NCBI RefSeq assembly: GCF_003226255.1
Contig: NZ_QJST01000003.1
Location: 21,667-85,666 of the forward strand
DNA: 64,000 bases
Reading direction: 5' to 3'
Source: Idiomarina fontislapidosi
Lineage (GTDB): Bacteria; Pseudomonadota; Gammaproteobacteria; Enterobacterales; Alteromonadaceae
This document shows, one piece after another, positions 11,152-19,785 of this stretch. The position numbers and the translations under genes are program-made. The notes below the pieces were generated by a model. That model made no database searches. It was given only the letters and a program-made list of their open reading frames with translations, and was not told where the DNA came from. How positions within the stretch are numbered: the first letter of the stretch is position 1; every line of letters starts with the position of its first letter.

Positions 11152-11583
11152 TCAGAACGGCTTGACGATCGCCAAAATGACAACCGCAAACAACAGCAGC
11201 ACCGGGAATTCATTGAACACACGGTAAAAGCGATGGCTTCGCGTATTACGGTTATTCTTGAAATCACTTAATAACTTAAAGCAGTAGCCATGGTAGCCAT
11301 ACAATAGCGCCACTAGGACGAGCTTGACGTGAAGCCAACCTGACGCGGCGACCCAAGCACTGCCATACATGACCATTAATGTGACACCAAAAATGAGCGT
11401 TAAAATAGCAAATGGCGTGACAAAGTAGAGTAACTTGCGCTCCATGACTTTTAACTGGTCATCCACGGCGGGTTGATTAGTCATCGCATGGTAAACGAAC
11501 AAGCGCGGTAAATAGAAAATGCCCGCAAACCACGCCACCATGAAAATGACGTGCAGGGCTTTAATCCAAAGCAGTGTGGACAT
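11152..11583 (-). CDS. hemJ: Protoporphyrinogen IX oxidase HemJ
   Basis: Integral membrane protein that oxidises protoporphyrinogen IX to protoporphyrin IX in bacteria lacking HemG/HemY. It has four predicted membrane helices. The N-terminus MSTLLWIKALHVIFMVAWFA carries the conserved haem-ligand His (H11), and a later helix has the conserved Lys in WLHVKLVL. The open frame runs 20 codons further upstream into clcA, but that extension is charged and unlike the family. The ATG at 11583 has AGAGGAG about 11 bases ahead and gives a standard-length protein. It lies 17 bases after clcA. Confidence 0.88.
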   Translation of the reverse strand: MSTLLWIKALHVIFMVAWFAGIFYLPRLFVYHAMTNQPAVDDQLKVMERKLLYFVTPFAILTLIFGVTLMVMYGSAWVAASGWLHVKLVLVALLYGYHGYCFKLLSDFKNNRNTRSHRFYRVFNEFPVLLLFAVVILAIVKPF

Positions 11584-11600
11584 AATGAATACAACTCCTC

Positions 11601-13298
11601 TTAAGCAAGCTCTCGTTGCAGAGCGCGACGAACGATTTCCCAAGTGACAATGCCACAGGGTTCGCCATTGTCCTGGTCGAAAATGTAGACTGCTCCGCGG
11701 CGCTGACCGCTTAGCTCATCCCAGACTTCTGATAATGTTGATGTCACTTTGAGTCCGATAATCGGCATGTAATTAAGCGAGGGACTGTCGCCTGCGCCGA
11801 TATCGTATGTGACGATACGGTATTGTGGCAGATTATCCTCATCGACATTCATGACAATAACGGTTTGGTTACTGGCCTTTTCTAATACGTCCAAAAGCTC
11901 ATTTTGAGTAGGCTCGAGTAGCAATTTAAATTGTGTCTCCATGACATGCTCAACACCTGTCTTCTGCAGTGCTACGGCGACCGGTGGAATCTGATAAGGC
12001 AATCCTTGTAATTCGAGCTGCGCTATAAATACCGACTTCGAATTAAACAGTTGTGATGAGATCAGATAGGCAGGAACGATCACCAGCATTGCCGGCACGA
12101 TAATCTCGACGCTACCTGACAGCTCGACAATCGCAAGTAGAGCAGCCATCGGTGCGTGAATACACGCGGCAAGAATACCCGCCATCCCCAACAGTATGTA
12201 GGAATCTAAATGCTCGGCGCCAATTAACTGATATTGCACAAGGATGTTGACGAACAGAGCCGCCACAGCAGCACCGACACCAAACGCCGCACCGATTAAA
12301 CCACCCGGTGTACCCATGCCTAAGGCAATTGCACTAGCCACCAGTTTGGCTAGCAGCAATGTGAGCAAGACAGCCTGTTGATCTTGAAACTGGACAACTT
12401 GTTGAATCGTTGAAAGGCCGGGCCCTAAACTCGTGGGAATAATGACTGCGAGGAAAGCAGTTATCAAGCCCGCAAACAATAAGCGGGTGAGCATCGCTGT
12501 ATCTTTTACGGTTTCCATGACATCGAGCATGAGCTTTTTAAACAATACGCCCACGATACCAACCGCAACCCCTAATAAGATCACAAAGCCAAACTGGCTT
12601 TCGGGGAGTTCTTGTCCTTTTAACAGCATTAGCTCGGTTGCAGGGCCAAATATTTGGTCGGTGATTATTGAGCCGGCTACAGCGGCAAGCATGACTGGAA
12701 TAAAGATATGGACCTTATACTCGCGTAGCACGACTTCCATTACCAACACCATGGCAGCGAGCGGAGTATTAAATGACGCCGCAATAGCCGCAGCAATACC
12801 ACAGGCTGCAAGTGTGCGGACCGCATTTTTTGGAGTATCGATATGATAACCAAGCCAAGTGCTCGCAGCGGCACCTAAATGCACCGCGGGTCCCTCTCGA
12901 CCAACACTGAAACCCGCTACGAGCGCAATGATACCGCCAAAGAATTGATTCACCGTGCTGCGCCAAGGCAACATACCGTACTGCTGTTTCATGCGGTGGA
13001 TTACATAAGGGATACCGAGGCGGATACGTTTGGCTCGAGAGAGTTTAAATAACACAAATAGCGCGAGTGCGGCGCCGACTGGGAGTGCAAACCGAGAAAA
13101 AGTCGGTAAAGGCTGTTGCCAGTGAGTCACATTACCGACAAGATAGGCACTTTGATCGATAGCGAAGCGAAAAACGACGATAAACAAGGCAGCTACAATA
13201 CCGCCGAGTAACCCTAGGATACAGATTGCGACAGTGGTTGTCGGGGCAGCGAGTTGCTTGCGCGCTTTTTTGATGATCGCTTGCCGAGAAAATTGCAT
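11601..13298 (-). CDS. CLC-family chloride channel/transporter with C-terminal CBS region
   Basis: Membrane chloride transport protein of the CLC family: about 420 residues of membrane domain, then a cytosolic tail consistent with a CBS pair. The gating glutamate is present in GREGP (E135), and NTPLAAMVLVMEV and GTPGGLIGAAFG match the family helices. Two substitutions stand out. The residue equivalent to E. coli ClcA proton glutamate E203 is Val189, and the GSGIP selectivity motif reads RLGIP, with Leu94 at the serine position. I read this as a divergent clade, possibly a channel or weakly coupled exchanger, and give no gene symbol. hemJ follows on the same strand. Confidence 0.88.
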   Translation of the reverse strand: MQFSRQAIIKKARKQLAAPTTTVAICILGLLGGIVAALFIVVFRFAIDQSAYLVGNVTHWQQPLPTFSRFALPVGAALALFVLFKLSRAKRIRLGIPYVIHRMKQQYGMLPWRSTVNQFFGGIIALVAGFSVGREGPAVHLGAAASTWLGYHIDTPKNAVRTLAACGIAAAIAASFNTPLAAMVLVMEVVLREYKVHIFIPVMLAAVAGSIITDQIFGPATELMLLKGQELPESQFGFVILLGVAVGIVGVLFKKLMLDVMETVKDTAMLTRLLFAGLITAFLAVIIPTSLGPGLSTIQQVVQFQDQQAVLLTLLLAKLVASAIALGMGTPGGLIGAAFGVGAAVAALFVNILVQYQLIGAEHLDSYILLGMAGILAACIHAPMAALLAIVELSGSVEIIVPAMLVIVPAYLISSQLFNSKSVFIAQLELQGLPYQIPPVAVALQKTGVEHVMETQFKLLLEPTQNELLDVLEKASNQTVIVMNVDEDNLPQYRIVTYDIGAGDSPSLNYMPIIGLKVTSTLSEVWDELSGQRRGAVYIFDQDNGEPCGIVTWEIVRRALQRELA

Positions 13299-13391
13299 GT
13301 TCTATGGTCCTACACGCAGCTAACAGGTTGGTTTGTCAGTGATATTATCTAACATACCACGATTGCTGAGAATAAACAGAAGTTAACAAAT

Positions 13392-14141
13392 ATGAAGCTC
13401 GGAAATATGCTCAAACGACTGAAACAGCGAATTGGTGCTTTAGGATTCTATCTAGGCAGCCTAGTACTCGCTGGTGTGAGCATTTACTTTGCCTATTGGC
13501 TAGGTGGGCAGGCTGCCGAAGTTAAGGAGCAGACTGTTGCCCAGCAAGACCAACGGCTCGACCAGCTTTATCGGCAAATTGAGGGGTTGGAATATCAAAC
13601 CAATGTGCTGAGTGTTGAGTTGGATATCGAGCGTTCCGCAAATGAAGAGTTGCAGTCTGAGCTATCGGAACTACAGAATGAGAATTATGCGTTACGCCGA
13701 GATGTCGCGTTTTATCAAAAGATTATGGCGCCGGAGCTTGAGCAAGGCGGTGTTGTCATTGAGTCGTTTGCGCTAACCCCCAACATCAGTAAACGACACT
13801 TCCACTTTTCACTCGCTTTGTTGCAGATAGAACAACGCCGACAGTTCGTTGAGGGTAAAATCACCATCGAGTTACAGGCGCGAACTGGGGAAAAAACCGT
13901 TAAACGCTATAATTTACTCGAACTGGCTAATATCGAGCCTCACCCCCACTTTTTCTCAATGCGTTACTTTAGTTTACTCGAGGGTGACTTTATTTTGCCT
14001 GAAGGCGTACTTCCCGAGCATGTAGATGTTAGGGTAACCCTGACCGAGGGCGGGCGAGGTGAGCTAGAACGTCGATTTTATTGGACACAAAGTCTGCGTC
14101 AAAACCGCTCACTCGAGTTAGAAAAGAGTGAGGATTCTTGA
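13392..14141 (+). CDS. Single-pass membrane coiled-coil protein, DUF6776-like
   Basis: Unknown function. It has one transmembrane helix near residues 18-36, then a heptad-rich coiled coil at about 40-115, then a mixed-strand C-terminal domain (about 120-240) probably in the periplasm. Proteins of this design sit directly upstream of erpA in other gammaproteobacteria, and I recall the family as DUF6776, from memory only. It is divergent from clcA across about 90 bases, and erpA begins 58 bases after its stop. Nothing catalytic is visible. Confidence 0.7.
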   Translation: MKLGNMLKRLKQRIGALGFYLGSLVLAGVSIYFAYWLGGQAAEVKEQTVAQQDQRLDQLYRQIEGLEYQTNVLSVELDIERSANEELQSELSELQNENYALRRDVAFYQKIMAPELEQGGVVIESFALTPNISKRHFHFSLALLQIEQRRQFVEGKITIELQARTGEKTVKRYNLLELANIEPHPHFFSMRYFSLLEGDFILPEGVLPEHVDVRVTLTEGGRGELERRFYWTQSLRQNRSLELEKSEDS

Positions 14142-14199
14142 CCTAACCGCCCTATATAAGCGAAAATTGCGTATTGAATACGCTCACTAAGGTGATGTT

Positions 14200-14544
14200 A
14201 TGGCAGTAGAGCAAGCAATGCCGATCGAGTTCTCTGAACATGCGGCGGCTCAAGTTAAAAAGTTAATTTCTGAAGAAGAAAACCCGAACCTAAAGCTTCG
14301 TGTTTATGTCACAGGTGGTGGTTGCTCGGGGTTTCAGTATGGCTTTACCTTTGAAGAGCAGATTAATGCAGGCGATATGCAAATCGACAAGGACGGCGTG
14401 ACGTTGGTCGTTGATCCAATGAGCTTGCAGTATTTGGTCGGTGGTGTGGTCGACTATGAAGAAGGCCTACAAGGATCGCGCTTTTTCGTGAATAACCCCA
14501 ATGCAACGACGACTTGTGGTTGCGGCTCAAGCTTCTCAATATAA
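14200..14544 (+). CDS. erpA: Iron-sulfur cluster insertion protein ErpA
   Basis: A-type carrier that delivers Fe-S clusters to apo-enzymes such as IspG and IspH. The 114-residue protein has the three cluster-binding cysteines in the family pattern: C42 in [11 protein letters not shown], and C106 and C108 in TTCGCGSSF at the C-terminus. The body [18 protein letters not shown] is typical of ErpA. The start follows AAGGTGATGTT with a good ribosome site. A small hairpin follows the stop. Confidence 0.96.
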   Translation: MAVEQAMPIEFSEHAAAQVKKLISEEENPNLKLRVYVTGGGCSGFQYGFTFEEQINAGDMQIDKDGVTLVVDPMSLQYLVGGVVDYEEGLQGSRFFVNNPNATTTCGCGSSFSI

Positions 14545-14549
14545 CGAAT

Positions 14550-14572
14550 AGGCTGAATTCATTTCAGCCTTT
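14550..14572 (+). terminator. Weak intrinsic terminator after erpA
   Basis: AGGCTGA (14550-14556) pairs perfectly with TCAGCCT (14564-14570) around a seven-base loop. Only three T follow, so termination is probably partial and pepQ may receive readthrough. Confidence 0.4.
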
Positions 14573-14612
14573 AGGTAGAATGCTCCCATCCATTCCGATT
14601 TGAGGGAGTATT

Positions 14613-15929
14613 ATGAGTTTATACGCGAAGCATTTAGAAACGGTAACGCAGCGCTTTGATAAAGCGTTAGAAGACAACCAGTTTGAGTCTGTTTTAGTTT
14701 ATGCAGGCCAGCCGCGCGTTGCCTTTTTAGATGACAACCCTGCCCCTTATAAAGTTAATCCCCTATTCAAGTATTGGGTGCCTGTGCTTGAAAGCCCGAA
14801 AAGCGCCGTGTTCTATAAAAAAGGCGCGGGCAAACCAACGGTTTACTTATTTCAAGCGCGTGACTTTTGGCATTCTCAAGCCAAAATTCCCGAGGAAGAT
14901 TGGCAACAGCACGTTGATTTAAAAATCATTGATAGTCTTGACGCATTGGTGGCTGATTTAGGTGATGCGTTGGAACGCACCGCCTTTATCGGCGAGGACT
15001 TTGCTGAACCGGTGAGCAGTTGGACGGTGAAGGCACGTAATCCTCAAGGACTTATCGATCACTTGCACTTCCATCGTGCGGTAAAAACCGATTGGGAAGT
15101 TCACAACCTGCGTGAGGCGAACAAGCTAGCTGCTAAAGCACACATCGCAGCTAAAGAAGCTTTTTATGCGGGCAAAAGTGAACTGGAGATTCATGCTGAC
15201 TATTTAGCAGCGATGAACTTCCGTGAGTCGCAGGTGCCGTATAACAGCATCGTCGCATTAAATGAGCATCCTGCTATCCTGCATTATGATGTCTACGATA
15301 CAGAAGCACCTGCAGTGAGCCGCTCGTTCCTGATCGATGCGGGTTCTTTGTACAAGGGTTATTGTGCGGATATCACGCGCACATACGCTAAAGAAGAGGG
15401 CTTTTATGCAGACCTCATTAAGGCCGTTGATGTAGCGCAACAAGAACTGCTGAGCGAAATCAAACCGGGTGTAAGTTACTACGATTTGCATGTGTCGATG
15501 CACCATAAAATCGCCGCTATTTTGGAACAGTTCGAGTTTATCACTATCGATGCGGCGGCGGCTTATGAGAAAGGCATCACCAGCGCCTTTATGCCACATG
15601 GCTTGGGTCACTTTATCGGTTTGCAAGTGCATGATGTCGGTGGCTTTTTGAAGAACGACAAAGGCGACAGCTATCCACGCAATGAGCGTCATCCGTTCTT
15701 GCGTTTACTGCGTGATGTTGAAGTCGGTCAGGTGTTTACTATCGAACCCGGCTTGTACGTTGTTGACCAACTGCTAGAAGAATTTGAAGGCAGCTCGGAC
15801 ATTAACTGGCAACGTGTTGATGAACTGCGCCCATATGGCGGAGTGCGTATCGAAGACAGCATCGTAGTCGGCGAAACCGAAAACGAAAACCTAACACGTG
15901 ATGCGTTTAAAGCGCTTGGCGCTGAGTAG
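14613..15929 (+). CDS. pepQ: Xaa-Pro dipeptidase (prolidase)
   Basis: Cytosolic dinuclear-metal M24 enzyme that cleaves dipeptides with C-terminal proline; Alteromonas members also hydrolyse organophosphates (OPAA). The creatinase-type N-domain is followed by the pita-bread domain with all metal ligands: the Asp pair in LIDAGS and CADITRTYA, His in MPHGLGHFIGLQVHDVGG, Glu in TIEPGLYV and Glu in RIEDSIVV. Length 438 is normal. The ribosome site GAGGGAG lies five bases before the ATG and can pair with an upstream CTCCC. It converges on anmK with two bases between stops. Confidence 0.94.
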   Translation: MSLYAKHLETVTQRFDKALEDNQFESVLVYAGQPRVAFLDDNPAPYKVNPLFKYWVPVLESPKSAVFYKKGAGKPTVYLFQARDFWHSQAKIPEEDWQQHVDLKIIDSLDALVADLGDALERTAFIGEDFAEPVSSWTVKARNPQGLIDHLHFHRAVKTDWEVHNLREANKLAAKAHIAAKEAFYAGKSELEIHADYLAAMNFRESQVPYNSIVALNEHPAILHYDVYDTEAPAVSRSFLIDAGSLYKGYCADITRTYAKEEGFYADLIKAVDVAQQELLSEIKPGVSYYDLHVSMHHKIAAILEQFEFITIDAAAAYEKGITSAFMPHGLGHFIGLQVHDVGGFLKNDKGDSYPRNERHPFLRLLRDVEVGQVFTIEPGLYVVDQLLEEFEGSSDINWQRVDELRPYGGVRIEDSIVVGETENENLTRDAFKALGAE

Positions 15930-15931
15930 AA

Positions 15932-17041
15932 TTAAGCGCTAACGCGCTTACCTAAAATAGCCAGTTGACTTGCACCGGTAACGGAGGGCAGGTTAGCTGG
16001 CTTTTTATTATCAAAACACCAACCTAGCCAAGCAAAAGCCATAGCCTCGACGTGTTGTGGGTCGACACCAAACTTTGAACTATCTACCACCGGAATAGGG
16101 TCGGATAGGCAGTGCTGAATGCGCTCGAGCAAAAACCTATTAAATGCTCCACCGCCACACACCACCAACTTAGTGGGTGTCTCGGGTAACTCGTTTAGGC
16201 TCTGCGCAACGCTTTTAGCGGTTAATTCTACCAAAGTGCGTTGAACATCGACTGGGCGATAACGTTCGCCGATAAACTGCTCCAGCCAGGTTAAATTAAA
16301 ATACTCTCGGCCACTGCTTTTAGGCGGTGGATGGCTAAAGTAGGGATCGTTCAATAGTGCATTCAACAGCGCCGTATCTAATGCACCTTGCTGTGCCCAT
16401 ACGCCGTTGTGGTCAAATCGTTCTGACTTATGACGCGCTATCCATTGATCGAGCAGAGTATTAGCAGGGCCTGTATCGAAACCAATCGCTTGTTTTGCAG
16501 ATGAACCGAGAAAGCTAATATTAGCGATTCCACCCAAGTTCAATACGGCAATGGGGTCAGTACTGGCATTGCCAAAAATAAATTGGTGAAACGCAGGTAC
16601 TAAGGGGGCACCTTGTCCACCTAATGCAAGGTCACGTGCACGAAAGTCGAAAATAACTGGCAGCTCAGTTTTAACCGCAAGCCAATCGGCATCGTTGAGC
16701 TGAATACTGAAGCCTGTCTCGCCCTTGTTCTTTGGGGGGGCATGCCAGAGTGTTTGTCCATGGCTCGCAACGGCCTCTACCTGGCTGACTGGTATGCGGG
16801 TTTGCTTGAGCAGTTGGTGTATTGCTTGCGCGCATAACTCAGCATATTCGCGTCCGAGCTGGTGATAGTGAGTCACCGATAAATCAGGTGTACAAGCGCG
16901 CTCGAGTTTATCTTTTAACAGCGCGGGTATAGCCACTGAATGGGCACCCATGAAGTCAATTCGATTAGGCTCAATGTCACATAGCACCGCATCAATTGCG
17001 TCCATGCTGGTGCCAGACATCAAGCCTACATATAGACTCAT
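15932..17041 (-). CDS. anmK: Anhydro-N-acetylmuramic acid kinase
   Basis: Opens and phosphorylates 1,6-anhydroMurNAc to MurNAc-6-phosphate in peptidoglycan recycling. The 369-residue protein has the N-terminal phosphate loop MSGTSMDAIDAV, ASHGQTLWHAPP, IFDFRARDLALGGQGAPLVPAFH, NLGGIANISFL, FDTGPANTLLD and CGGGAFNR, all AnmK signatures. The start codon shares its A with the stop of the upstream M23 endopeptidase gene (TAATG), so the two are translationally coupled and probably act on the same wall material. amgK and murU, which carry the product onward, are 11 kb away in this window. Confidence 0.96.
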   Translation of the reverse strand: MSLYVGLMSGTSMDAIDAVLCDIEPNRIDFMGAHSVAIPALLKDKLERACTPDLSVTHYHQLGREYAELCAQAIHQLLKQTRIPVSQVEAVASHGQTLWHAPPKNKGETGFSIQLNDADWLAVKTELPVIFDFRARDLALGGQGAPLVPAFHQFIFGNASTDPIAVLNLGGIANISFLGSSAKQAIGFDTGPANTLLDQWIARHKSERFDHNGVWAQQGALDTALLNALLNDPYFSHPPPKSSGREYFNLTWLEQFIGERYRPVDVQRTLVELTAKSVAQSLNELPETPTKLVVCGGGAFNRFLLERIQHCLSDPIPVVDSSKFGVDPQHVEAMAFAWLGWCFDNKKPANLPSVTGASQLAILGKRVSA

Positions 17042-18369
17042 TAGCGCATAGCCAAGTAGATTCGCTTGTTGTCGTTGAGTACCGCAACCAGCTGTTGAGC
17101 GTGCGTTCTAAATGCGGGTAGCTCTGACTCTGATAGCGATTTCGCCTTGGGTAACTCAACCGTACGCGGGTTGCGGTGCGTGCCATTGACTAAAAACTCA
17201 TAGTGAAGGTGAGCACCGGTTACACGCCCCGTTGAACCTACGCGACCAATAATTTGTCCTTGTGAGACGCGGTCACCGGTTTTGACATGTTTACGGCTAA
17301 GGTGAAGGTATTTAGTCACATAACGTTCGCCATGTTGAATAAATACATAGTTGCCATTGAGCGAGTTGTAGCTTGCTTTGATGACCTTACCATCACCTGC
17401 AGACATGACGGGGGTACCCACAGCAGCAACGTAATCGGTGCCGTTATGCGGGCGAACACGACCTGTGACAGGGTGTAGTCGACGCGGATTGAAATTTGAA
17501 CTTACGTAGGTGAAATTGACAGGCGAACGTAAAAACGTTTTACGCATGGCGCGGCCTTCAGGTGTGTAATAACGACCGTTCTCGGTATTTAAAACCGCTT
17601 GAAACACCTCACCTTCGTTGACAAACTCGGCGGCTAAAATTTTACCGTAGCCGACAAACTCACCATCAACAAACTCACGTTCAAACAGCACGCTGAATTC
17701 GTCGCCTTTACGCAGATCGAGCGCAAAGTCGATATCCCAACCAAAGATATTGGCGACACTCATGATTTGGTTATCTGTCATGCCAGCACTCATGGCTGCA
17801 TTCCAGAAGCTACTGTCGATAACCGCGTGGGCAAACTCGGTACGGGTCTCTACTTCGCGGGTTTCAATTTCTGAGACAAAGTCGTCGTTCTGGCGCGTAA
17901 TCATGAGTGTTTGAAGTCCGCTGATATGATGTACCAGTTGCACAAGCTCATCATTGTCATCGGTTGCAATCCGTAACTCATCTCCAGGGTGCATATTGCG
18001 CAATTGCTTTGCTTCATCGCCTGAATTGGTCACGCGATAGAGTTGCTGGGCAGAGAACCCTAACGTATCGAATATTTTAGCTAAGCTGTCACCACTCTTA
18101 ACAACATAGGTCTGCCAGTATAACTCAGGTTGTTGATTGTCGACCTGCTGCTCAGGCTCAAATACCAGATCGAGCTGGTAACGCTGCCCTGGCAACAGCT
18201 CTTCAGGTTTGCTGGTGTTCTTAGATGCGGTTGCCTGTTCTGTTGGCACAAAAAGCAATAGGAATAATAAAGCGCACACAGAGCTGATGAGGACTCTATG
18301 AGAACGCGGTAAATCAACAATGAATTGTTTGATTTTGTGTACTACTTGGACATTCATTTGGATGCGCAC
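17041..18369 (-). CDS. M23 murein DD-endopeptidase, MepM-like
   Basis: Membrane-anchored zinc peptidase expected to cut peptidoglycan cross-links. Order: N-terminal anchor or signal helix (about 27-42), a LysM/OapA-like domain with YVVKSGDSLAKIFDTLG (about 88-135), a linking domain, then the LytM domain with the zinc ligands H308 and D312 in HNGTDY and H387/H389 in HLHYEF. All key residues are present. The start used is a GTG; an ATG four codons in (18357) is equally plausible, and neither has a clear ribosome site. It is coupled to anmK and divergent from tyrS across about 150 bases, an arrangement also seen in Pseudomonas. Confidence 0.9.
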   Translation of the reverse strand: MRIQMNVQVVHKIKQFIVDLPRSHRVLISSVCALLFLLLFVPTEQATASKNTSKPEELLPGQRYQLDLVFEPEQQVDNQQPELYWQTYVVKSGDSLAKIFDTLGFSAQQLYRVTNSGDEAKQLRNMHPGDELRIATDDNDELVQLVHHISGLQTLMITRQNDDFVSEIETREVETRTEFAHAVIDSSFWNAAMSAGMTDNQIMSVANIFGWDIDFALDLRKGDEFSVLFEREFVDGEFVGYGKILAAEFVNEGEVFQAVLNTENGRYYTPEGRAMRKTFLRSPVNFTYVSSNFNPRRLHPVTGRVRPHNGTDYVAAVGTPVMSAGDGKVIKASYNSLNGNYVFIQHGERYVTKYLHLSRKHVKTGDRVSQGQIIGRVGSTGRVTGAHLHYEFLVNGTHRNPRTVELPKAKSLSESELPAFRTHAQQLVAVLNDNKRIYLAMR

Positions 18370-18520
18370 TTCGTTAATTGGTTAAACATCGCTCACAGCG
18401 ATTTTCTTGAGGATAATATGAAAAATTCAAGAATACCAGTATTAAAGAGGTTAAAACAGGGCTATAAATGGCGTAAACTAGCTCTTTTACACTTTATTCA
18501 CGACGTAGGAGATTGGCTCA

Positions 18521-19723
18521 ATGACCCCTCAGGTGGCCGAAGCATTAGCAGAAATTACACGCGGTGCCGATGAAGTCCTTATCGAGAGTGAACTTGCTGA
18601 GAAACTAGAGCAGGGTAAACCTCTAATTATCAAGGCAGGTTTTGATCCGACCGCACCGGATCTACATTTAGGCCATACGGTCTTAATTAACAAACTGCGC
18701 GTATTTCAGGATTATGGTCATAAAGTAATCTTTCTTATCGGCGACTTTACGGGCATGATCGGTGATCCTACGGGTAAAAATGTAACGCGCAAACCGTTGA
18801 CGCGAGAGGATGTGCTTGCCAATGCTGAAACATATAAAGAGCAAGTGTTTAAGATCCTCGACCCTAAGAAGACCGAGATCCGTTTTAATTCAGAGTGGAT
18901 GAATCACCTAGGCGCGGACGGCATGATCAAGCTTGCCGCACGTCAAACCGTAGCGCGCATGTTAGAGCGTGATGACTTTAAAAAGCGCTATCAAGCAAAC
19001 CAGTCGATCGCTATTCATGAATTCCTTTACCCTCTAGTACAGGGGTGGGATTCTGTTGAACTTAAAGCGGACGTTGAAATGGGCGGTACTGACCAGCGCT
19101 TCAACTTATTGATGGGCCGAGAGCTTCAGAAAGAAGAAGGGCAGCGCCCGCAAACCGTTATCATGATGCCACTGCTCGAAGGCCTTGATGGCGTCCAGAA
19201 AATGTCAAAATCTTTGAATAACTATATCGGCATTACCGAGCCTGCTAACGAAATGTTTGGCAAGGTGATGTCTGTATCAGACGAACTCATGTGGCGTTAT
19301 TTTGAGTTATTGAGCTTCCGTCCGTTAGAAGAAATTGAAGACTTTAAGCAACAAGTAGCAAATGGTGAAAACCCTCGAAATATTAAGGTATTGCTGGCTA
19401 AAGAAATTATCGCTCGTTTCCACGATGAAGACGCAGCAGAAAAAGCCGAGCAAGACTTTATCCAGCGGTTTCAGAAGAATGCGATCCCCGATGATATTGA
19501 TGAAGTCGAGGTGACTGCCGGAGATGAGGGAATAGCTATTGGAAATGCGCTAAAAGCGGCAGGTTTAGTTTCTTCTACATCCGATGCGATGCGCATGATT
19601 AAACAATCTGCGGTAAAACGCGATGGCGAGAAAATCACTGATACAAAAATGATCTGCACCCAAGCAGACTCAGGTGTATATCAGGTGGGTAAGCGTAAGT
19701 TCGCAAAGATTAACTTCGTTTAA
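18521..19723 (+). CDS. tyrS: Tyrosyl-tRNA synthetase
   Basis: Class Ic synthetase that charges tRNA(Tyr). It has HLGH at residues 49-52, [26 protein letters not shown] for tyrosine/tRNA contacts, KMSKS at 227-231, and a C-terminal S4 RNA-binding domain (about 335-400). At 400 residues with KMSKS rather than KFGKT it belongs to the TyrZ-like subgroup found in Pseudomonas, not the E. coli TyrS subgroup. The ATG follows TAGGAG by nine bases. An intrinsic terminator follows the stop. Confidence 0.95.
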   Translation: MTPQVAEALAEITRGADEVLIESELAEKLEQGKPLIIKAGFDPTAPDLHLGHTVLINKLRVFQDYGHKVIFLIGDFTGMIGDPTGKNVTRKPLTREDVLANAETYKEQVFKILDPKKTEIRFNSEWMNHLGADGMIKLAARQTVARMLERDDFKKRYQANQSIAIHEFLYPLVQGWDSVELKADVEMGGTDQRFNLLMGRELQKEEGQRPQTVIMMPLLEGLDGVQKMSKSLNNYIGITEPANEMFGKVMSVSDELMWRYFELLSFRPLEEIEDFKQQVANGENPRNIKVLLAKEIIARFHDEDAAEKAEQDFIQRFQKNAIPDDIDEVEVTAGDEGIAIGNALKAAGLVSSTSDAMRMIKQSAVKRDGEKITDTKMICTQADSGVYQVGKRKFAKINFV

Positions 19724-19738
19724 CTGAGTGATACCCAT

Positions 19739-19771
19739 AAAAAAAGGCTTGCCAATCGGCAAGCCTTTTTT
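19739..19771. terminator. Bidirectional intrinsic terminator between tyrS and the chemoreceptor gene
   Basis: A run of A is followed by GGCTTGCC, loop AATC, GGCAAGCC, then six T. The arms are perfect and the flanking A and T tracts work in both directions. It serves tyrS on the plus strand and the methyl-accepting chemotaxis gene on the minus strand. Confidence 0.92.
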
Positions 19772-19785
19772 GTTTGCGACACGAA

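Noticed and set aside
15933..15950. Palindrome TAAGCGC/GCGCTTA at the pepQ-anmK junction
   Set aside because: It forms a good hairpin but has no T-run on either side and lies in the C-terminal codons of anmK, so I do not call it a terminator.
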